DNA of 12,249 nucleotides from an archaeon (lineage in GTDB: Archaea > Nanobdellota > Nanobdellia > Woesearchaeales > JAHJEM01), in contig JAGVFV010000205.1 in the NCBI GenBank assembly GCA_020057445.1, positions 1 to 12,249 on the forward strand, in the 5' to 3' direction. The position numbers and the translations under genes are program-made. The notes below the pieces were generated by a model. The model was given only the letters and a program-made list of their open reading frames with translations. It was not told the origin of the DNA and made no database searches. Below, in pieces: positions 5,570 through 9,494 of the stretch. How positions within the stretch are numbered: the first letter of the stretch is position 1; every line of letters begins with the position of its first letter.

Positions 5570-5580
5570 TCCCGCAAAAC

Positions 5581-5588
5581 TTTTTAAA
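5581..5588 (+). promoter_or_regulatory. TATA box, leaderless promoter of hydrolase
   Basis: TTTTTAAA starts 30 nt before the ATG at 5611, so transcription probably begins at the start codon. No Shine-Dalgarno is present. Confidence 0.6.
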
Positions 5589-5610
5589 TGCGGATTGATC
5601 CGGTTTACTT

Positions 5611-6372
5611 ATGGAAGAGAAAATTTTCTTCAAGGATTCAAAGGGGAATAGGCTCTGCGGGATCTTATCAGATCCGACTGGCGACAATGGCAGGCCGATC
5701 ATCATCCTCTGTCATGGGTTTAGAACGAGCAAGAATAGGAGGACCTATCTAAGATTGCAAGAAATGTTGAACAAACGGCAGATTTCCACGTTCAGGTTTG
5801 ATTTTTTCGGGCACGGAGAGAGCGACGACAAATTCGAGGATATCACGATATCTGAAGCGGTCGATGACACCCTGATTGCGCTGAAGTTCTTAAAAGACAG
5901 GGGGTATGGGAAGATTGGTCTTTTTGGTTCCAGTTTCGGCGGCATTGTGTCCTTGATGGTCGCTTCTAAGACGTCTGATCTGTTCGTCCTTGCCTTGAAA
6001 TCACCTGTGTCTAATTATTTAGAATTAGAATCGGAAAAAAGATCAAGAAAAGAAATGACTGCGTGGAAGAAGGATGGCTTCACGCTCTATAAGGACGGAG
6101 ACGGAAAGAAATACAGGCTCAAGTTCTCCTTTTTTGAGGATTTCAAGGATAATGATGGGTATGAAGCGGCTAAAAAGATCAAGATTCCTGTCCTCATCGT
6201 CCACGGGGATAAAGACGTATCAGTCCCATTGAAACAGAGCAAAAAGACTGCGAGGATTATCAAGGATTGCACTCTCAAGGTCATCAAAGGTGCAGACCAT
6301 AAATATGCAAGACCAGAACATTTCCAAAAGATGCTGGATTTGATCTCTGCGTTCATTGAAAAGAACATTTAG
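5611..6372 (+). CDS. Alpha/beta hydrolase (serine hydrolase, S33/DLH-like)
   Basis: This 253-aa cytoplasmic enzyme probably hydrolyses an ester or amide bond; the substrate is unknown. The alpha/beta-hydrolase signature is complete: the oxyanion HG in CHGF (34-37), FDFFGHGESD (63-72), the nucleophile elbow GSSFG with Ser108, the acid in HGDKDVSVP (Asp202), and the catalytic His230 in GADHKY. The region 132-185, rich in Lys and Glu, forms a small cap. The length fits the compact single-domain group of acyl hydrolases, thioesterases and prolyl-peptidase-like enzymes. There is no signal peptide. It is the third downstream module after the glycosyltransferase, following a decayed glycosyltransferase tail, and has its own leaderless promoter. 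It has no evident functional link to its neighbours and may be accessory cargo. Confidence 0.9.
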   Translation: MEEKIFFKDSKGNRLCGILSDPTGDNGRPIIILCHGFRTSKNRRTYLRLQEMLNKRQISTFRFDFFGHGESDDKFEDITISEAVDDTLIALKFLKDRGYGKIGLFGSSFGGIVSLMVASKTSDLFVLALKSPVSNYLELESEKRSRKEMTAWKKDGFTLYKDGDGKKYRLKFSFFEDFKDNDGYEAAKKIKIPVLIVHGDKDVSVPLKQSKKTARIIKDCTLKVIKGADHKYARPEHFQKMLDLISAFIEKNI

Positions 6373-6420
6373 GCGTGGGGAATCTATCATATTGTAAAAA
6401 CATAAGTCTTGCCTTCTCAT

Positions 6421-6452
6421 GCTATCAGAACGTCAAGAAGAATGTCAATAAG
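6421..6452 (+). repeat. Possible fourth, weak copy of glycosyltransferase 3' end
   Basis: About 50 nt after the hydrolase stop, one frame reads YQNVKKNVNK, resembling IQNIKRKIDK from the glycosyltransferase tail. Nucleotide similarity is weak outside CAGAA and TCAAGA, and the stop codon is absent. It may be chance. I record it because it lies in the same relative place, after a cargo gene, as the two clear copies. Confidence 0.25.
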
Positions 6453-6472
6453 GTGGTTTTTCTTCAGTAAAG

Positions 6473-6496
6473 TATTTAAATCAAAAGGAGGAGGGG
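6473..6496 (+). promoter_or_regulatory. TATA box with GGAGGAGGGG upstream of ATG
   Basis: TATTTAAA (6473-6480) starts 30 nt before the ATG at 6503, the leaderless spacing used elsewhere. Yet GGAGGAGGGG (6487-6496) is a perfect Shine-Dalgarno 6 nt before the ATG. Only one can be functional, unless a second upstream start produces a leadered transcript. Confidence 0.5.
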
Positions 6497-6502
6497 TCTT
6501 CT

Positions 6503-7360
6503 ATGGAAAAAGAGGTCAGTCCTAGGCATGACTTTCATGTGTTGATCGCCGTCTTTGCGATCATCCTCTTTGTCTTCATCCTGTTCCTCTCGTTGACCAA
6601 TGGCAGTGATATTGGGACCATCATGCTTGGCCTCCTGCCGACGATCGCGTACCTCATCATCAACTATTCGCTCCTCTATGATATCCGGTCAAAGCACTTC
6701 CTCGTGTGGATCCTTCCGGTGCTTCTTGTCCTCTTGTTTTACCTGCTTGCGAAATCAGCAGCCCAGACATCATTTGGCAGGATGGACCTCAACGTCGTCG
6801 CATTCCTGAACCTCTTCATCTGCTATATCTTCGCTGGAGTCATCCTCTTCTACATCTTTGTCGGAAGGAAGATAAAGGAAGAGAAGAGGGAGATGACAGT
6901 GATCCGTCATGAGATGAAGAACATCGACACTGTAGTCGAATCCCTGGAGAAGAAGCCGTCTGTGCAGATGCTGATCCATTCCCTTGAGGACAAGTGCAAG
7001 GCCATCAATTTCGTGATAGGAAGGGTGTATTCTGACAAGCATGGCGGGTCGAAGGAATTGCGGGAGAAGATCCGCATACAGAAGGACTGGTATAACACGT
7101 TTTCCGGGCTTTCCAAGGACTTTTCTGCAAAGGACCGTGAGATGGTGCATTTGAGCGTCGACCTCATCCACAAGCGTCTCATGCTTCTTGAGAAGAAGGA
7201 GAAGGACGTGTTCGGGAACATCACGCTCCTGAATGTGGACCGTGACCCTAGGGGCCATGAGCCCATCCGCGAGGTCTTGATCAAGAATGACAAGGATCCT
7301 GTGGAGACGTATCTTGGCAGTGCACGGCAGATGTGCGAGAGAATCCTTGCTCTGAATTAG
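6503..7360 (+). CDS. Four-helix membrane protein with cytoplasmic helical domain
   Basis: This 285-aa protein has four predicted membrane helices (about 11-31, 37-59, 66-84, 97-119). A positively charged junction, GRKIKEEKRE, and a soluble, mostly helical domain (130-285) follow. The soluble part has coiled-coil-like segments (REMTVIRHEMKNIDTVVESL, LDLIHKRLMLLEKKEK-type) and no recognisable catalytic motif. It lacks histidine-kinase HATPase boxes, although HEMKN at 135-139 superficially recalls a kinase H-box. I do not recognise the family. Its stop overlaps by 3 nt the end of the convergent winged-helix regulator gene, so the two transcripts must overlap. A membrane sensor or scaffold working with that regulator is conceivable but unproven. 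Confidence 0.8.
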   Translation: MEKEVSPRHDFHVLIAVFAIILFVFILFLSLTNGSDIGTIMLGLLPTIAYLIINYSLLYDIRSKHFLVWILPVLLVLLFYLLAKSAAQTSFGRMDLNVVAFLNLFICYIFAGVILFYIFVGRKIKEEKREMTVIRHEMKNIDTVVESLEKKPSVQMLIHSLEDKCKAINFVIGRVYSDKHGGSKELREKIRIQKDWYNTFSGLSKDFSAKDREMVHLSVDLIHKRLMLLEKKEKDVFGNITLLNVDRDPRGHEPIREVLIKNDKDPVETYLGSARQMCERILALN

Positions 7361-7755
7361 AGCCCTAATCTTTGGTCGATGTCTCCTGCGACTGTGCGCA
7401 GGTTGTCCATGGTCTTCTTGATGTTTCCTTCGACAAGGTCGACGAGCTCCTTGAGGTTTTCGACGTTCAGGGCGTATTTGTTCCGTTCCTGGCTGACTAT
7501 CCCTGATTCCATGAGCTTGTTCAGGTGGAAGATGACTGTTCCTCTTGATAGGTTGGTGAGGTGGGCGATCTCGTCTGACGTGAGGGTTTTCTGGCTTTTG
7601 AGGCTCTTGAGGAGGACGATGAAGATACGGAAGGTGGACTTGTCCTTGTCGCGAAGCGAGAATAGGCCTAGTGACGAGCCGAACCATTGCAGTTCGTCGT
7701 TGATATTTCGATCTGGCGCCTGTTCCTTGATGATGGTGATACGGGTGAAGCGCAT
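7357..7755 (-). CDS. Winged-helix transcriptional regulator (ArsR/MarR-like HTH)
   Basis: This 132-aa cytoplasmic DNA-binding protein has a winged-helix domain at about 38-98. Helices run from KSTFRIFIVLLKSL to the HTH DEIAHLTNLSRGTVIFHLNK (61-80, recognition helix about 70-80); then LMESGIVSQERNKYAL forms the wing. A C-terminal helix (99-125, VENLKELVDLVEGNIKKTMD) probably mediates dimerisation. No metal-binding cysteines are visible, so a classical metal-sensing ArsR role is unlikely. The ATG at 7755 is 30 nt after TTTATAAA, so the message is leaderless. Its stop overlaps the convergent membrane-protein gene by 3 nt. Its targets are unknown; candidates are its own promoter and the palindromic promoters in this window. 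Confidence 0.87.
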   Translation of the reverse strand: MRFTRITIIKEQAPDRNINDELQWFGSSLGLFSLRDKDKSTFRIFIVLLKSLKSQKTLTSDEIAHLTNLSRGTVIFHLNKLMESGIVSQERNKYALNVENLKELVDLVEGNIKKTMDNLRTVAGDIDQRLGL

Positions 7756-7777
7756 AGGATTGCAGATATGATTGGGA

Positions 7778-7785
7778 TTTATAAA
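7778..7785 (-). promoter_or_regulatory. TATA box, leaderless promoter of regulator
   Basis: TTTATAAA on the minus strand begins 30 nt before the ATG at 7755. It lies in the 49-nt gap after the 118-aa gene. No T-tract separates the two genes, so read-through is possible. Confidence 0.6.
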
Positions 7786-7804
7786 GATTTATGAGAAATG
7801 TGAT

Positions 7805-8161
7805 TTAGCCCGGTCGTTGATATGTCAGGCCATTGCCTGCGCTGGATGTCTGATAGAGGCCTAGATAAGTCGTCATCTTGCGTACAGTCATTGCCAATGA
7901 ACGGGGATCGTATTCTCCCGTCAAGGTGATCGGAGTCTGCGTATCTTTGTTGCCCAAGATATCTGCGCAGGCAAGGTCCTCATTTGCGAAGGGGCCGTAC
8001 ATTATGCAAAAAAGCTTGTTTTCGAGGGTGAATCTGATCCCATTTTTTGATGTTGGTGTCGTCGGGATACCTTCGACCCTGATCCAGACTTGCTCTGCGA
8101 GCGACGATATCTCAGATAGCGCTACCTGCCGTGGATTCTCGAATGTGTACTCGATTCCCAT
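7805..8161 (-). CDS. Small cytoplasmic protein, OB-fold-like pattern
   Basis: This 118-aa protein starts MGIEYTFENPRQVALSEISS and has no signal peptide or membrane segment. After a short N-terminal helix come five predicted strands: VWIRVEGIPTTP, GIRFTLEN, LFCIMYG, PITLTGEYD, and AMTVRKMTTYL. Strand order with a central helix (NEDLACADIL) resembles a nucleic-acid-binding OB fold, where a strand ending in G-x-Y is followed by a final strand. This is a pattern match only; I do not recognise the family. ATG 8161 lies 29 nt after a TATA box (8184-8190). It stands just before the HTH regulator on the same strand, and the two could be co-expressed. Confidence 0.72.
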   Translation of the reverse strand: MGIEYTFENPRQVALSEISSLAEQVWIRVEGIPTTPTSKNGIRFTLENKLFCIMYGPFANEDLACADILGNKDTQTPITLTGEYDPRSLAMTVRKMTTYLGLYQTSSAGNGLTYQRPG

Positions 8162-8183
8162 GTTGCTTAGGAACGTCTCTTAC

Positions 8184-8190
8184 TTTATAA
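8184..8190 (-). promoter_or_regulatory. TATA box, leaderless promoter
   Basis: TTATAAA on the minus strand begins 29 nt before the ATG at 8161. It lies just downstream of the T-tract terminator of the PEFG operon. Confidence 0.55.
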
Positions 8191-8199
8191 GTTTTGCTT

Positions 8200-8241
8200 A
8201 GAAGATATAAAAAAAAGAGAAAAAAAAGTAAAAAAAAATGC
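8200..8241 (-). terminator. Tandem T-tract terminator of PEFG pair
   Basis: After the TAA at 8242 the minus strand carries T9, T7 and T8 runs separated by AC and CTC-type spacers. It is the strongest of the T-tract clusters in the window. Confidence 0.65.
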
Positions 8242-8694
8242 TTATTTCTTCCTTCGGAGGAAGATGAATCCTGCAACTGCACCGGCCATGGCGACTGACG
8301 CTGCAACAAGCCCGAACTCAGGCACGTTGAAGATGTCGATGCCGACGATGTTGATCGGGTTGCTGAAGCAGTCTTCGATGACTGCTTCTTCGCAATTTGA
8401 GCCAACGCAGGACGTGGCAGTCATTCCGATGTTACAGTTATCCGGTATCTGAAATATGACTCCATACCAGCCTGACGGATCAGCAGTTTCTGCTGAGTGT
8501 GTCACTCCATTGCATGTGACGTCAACGGTTACGCCAGCAACAGGCAGTGAAGTAGAGTCAGGTCCGCTGAAGACTTGGCCATTAACCATTGTAGGGACGC
8601 CGCTTTGTGCGCAATCATCATCTATGTCAGCTGATACGCTTGTTGCGAATGTCAATCCGATTATCAATACTATTCCGAGTAGTAAGTTTTTCAT
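8242..8694 (-). CDS. Secreted beta-sandwich protein with PEFG-type sorting signal (paralogue 2)
   Basis: This 150-aa protein has a signal peptide (1-22, MKNLLLGIVLIIGLTFATSV plus SA). Its mature domain begins VNGQVFSGPDSTSLPVAGVTVDVTC and continues GWYGVIFQIPDNCNIG. The pattern is that of carboxypeptidase-regulatory or SpaA-like beta-sandwich modules: G-x-V, PVAGVTVDV, a G-W-Y turn. Cysteines at 28, 61, 87, 96, 101 and 109 suggest up to three disulfides. The tail is VPEFG (124-128), an Ala/Gly-rich hydrophobic stretch, LRRKK. It follows its paralogue at 8709-9107 by 14 nt, with the Shine-Dalgarno GGGGG at 8704-8708 directly after the upstream stop. The operon ends in T-tracts. It is presumably a surface-displayed envelope protein. 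Confidence 0.86.
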   Translation of the reverse strand: MKNLLLGIVLIIGLTFATSVSADIDDDCAQSGVPTMVNGQVFSGPDSTSLPVAGVTVDVTCNGVTHSAETADPSGWYGVIFQIPDNCNIGMTATSCVGSNCEEAVIEDCFSNPINIVGIDIFNVPEFGLVAASVAMAGAVAGFIFLRRKK

Positions 8695-8708
8695 TTTATT
8701 TTACCCCC

Positions 8709-9107
8709 TTACTTCTTCTTCCTGAGGAAGATGAATCCTGCCACTGCTCCTGCGAGAGCGACAGATGCTGCTATGAGTCCGAATTCTGGAATCTCCAGGT
8801 TGACATAAGATATGTTCTTCCAGTCAGGGATTCCTATGATGGTCCCATCTTCGCAATTGCCGTCTCCTGCACAGACAGTGACCGAATCTCCAAGGTCGCA
8901 ATCTTCGAGGAATTCGACAACATAATAGCCGGCGCTATTGGTCATGTCAGTCGCGGGTACAAGACTATCGCACGTGACTGTCACAAGAACGTCAGGAACT
9001 CCTGTGCTTGTTCCTTGCTGGTAGACGTGGCCATTGACTATTGTCGGAGTTGCCGCGACAAATCCCATGGTCAATAGTAATGCTAATACCATAATTATTG
9101 CTTTCAT
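8709..9107 (-). CDS. Secreted beta-sandwich protein with PEFG-type sorting signal (paralogue 1)
   Basis: This 132-aa protein has a signal peptide (1-19, MKAIIMVLALLLTMGFVAA). Its single beta-sandwich module reads VNGHVYQQGTSTGVPDVLV, then SAGYYVVEFLEDCDLGDSV; it is clearly homologous to the next gene (VNGQVF, PVAGVTVDV, GWYGVIF). Cysteines 46, 70, 79 and 85 probably pair. The tail IPEFG (106-110), LIAASVALAGAVAGFIF, LRKKK is almost identical to the paralogue's. ATG 9107 is chosen over an in-frame ATG at 9260, because the signal peptide starts there and GGGGGTG (9113-9119) is 7 nt upstream. It is first of a two-gene operon produced by tandem duplication. Presumed surface or envelope protein, possibly a glycan- or partner-binding module. 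Confidence 0.86.
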   Translation of the reverse strand: MKAIIMVLALLLTMGFVAATPTIVNGHVYQQGTSTGVPDVLVTVTCDSLVPATDMTNSAGYYVVEFLEDCDLGDSVTVCAGDGNCEDGTIIGIPDWKNISYVNLEIPEFGLIAASVALAGAVAGFIFLRKKK

Positions 9108-9112
9108 ATATG

Positions 9113-9159
9113 CACCCCCATTGGTGTTACTGTTTGGGAAGATGTTATCGTATTTAAAC
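9113..9159 (-). promoter_or_regulatory. TATA box and GGGGGTG RBS of PEFG pair
   Basis: GTTTAAATA (9151-9159, minus) lies about 50 nt before the ATG at 9107 and predicts a short leader of about 20-25 nt carrying GGGGGTG (9113-9119). This is leadered, unlike the leaderless genes in between. Confidence 0.55.
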
Positions 9160-9318
9160 TTTACGGTAGTGAGAACGTGACCAATTATGCTGGATAAGCG
9201 CTGTCGGCCGCTTTGTCGTCGACAAAAGAAAGGATATGATTTGTCACGGCAGAGACACAAATAATGCCATTTTTAATGAGTGAAATTATTTGAAATACTC
9301 GTCGTTTTTTCATATTCG
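9160..9318. other. Non-coding, upstream region of PEFG pair
   Basis: I see no credible gene on either strand and no tRNA or rRNA. GAAATTATTTGAAA (9282-9295) weakly resembles the repeat unit that starts at 9321 and lies 39 nt, about two repeat periods, before it. Confidence 0.4.
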
Positions 9319-9373
9319 CTGAAACAGTTTCAGAATAAGTGAAATAGGTTCAGAGAGGTGAAGGTTGTTCAGA
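9319..9373. repeat. Three phased 14-nt direct repeats and a 15-nt palindrome
   Basis: GAAACAGTTTCAGA (9321-9334), GAAATAGGTTCAGA (9341-9354) and GAAGGTTGTTCAGA (9360-9373) recur at 19-20 nt steps, close to two helical turns. The first unit overlaps the perfect palindrome CTGAAAC-A-GTTTCAG (9319-9333). Phased copies suit cooperative binding of one protein on one DNA face. The nearest promoter is that of the PEFG pair, about 160 bp away. Confidence 0.55.
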
Positions 9374-9382
9374 GAGTTGCAG

Positions 9383-9409
9383 ATGTGCATACTATATTAT
9401 TGTGCACAT
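9383..9409. repeat. Inverted repeat ATGTGCA/TGCACAT
   Basis: Perfect 7-bp arms at 9383-9389 and 9403-9409 surround a 13-nt AT-rich loop. It lies between the phased repeats and the terminator of the giant surface-protein gene. It may be an operator or part of a 3' structure. Confidence 0.4.
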
Positions 9410-9463
9410 TATCAAGGTAAAGTGACATCAGGATATTGGAGCGATAAGAATAGAAGTTGTTTA

Positions 9464-9494
9464 AAAAAGTATAAAAAAAAGAGTAAAAAAAATT
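9464..9494 (-). terminator. Tandem T-tract terminator of giant surface protein
   Basis: Directly after the TAA at 9495 the minus strand reads T8, T8 and T6 runs separated by ACTC and ATAC. It is nearly the same layout as after the PEFG pair at 8200-8241. Confidence 0.65.

Noticed and set aside
3963..6502. Integron-like cassette array with attC sites between single genes
   Set aside because: Archaeal integrons exist, but I found no paired core sites of the GTTRRRY type at the cassette borders and no integrase. The border repeats are coding gene ends, not attC structures.
6637..6920. Sensor histidine kinase reading of the four-helix membrane protein
   Set aside because: HEMKN resembles an H-box, but no N, G1 or G2 ATP-binding boxes follow in the remaining sequence.
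6770..7687. Long minus-strand frame (305 codons) opposite the membrane protein and regulator
   Set aside because: It lies across two well-supported genes, has low-complexity His/Arg/Pro-rich content and no promoter; it is an antisense shadow of codon bias.
9108..9260. Longer N-terminus for the PEFG paralogue ending at 8709
   Set aside because: It would run through the TATA box and Shine-Dalgarno and bury the signal peptide 51 residues inside the protein.
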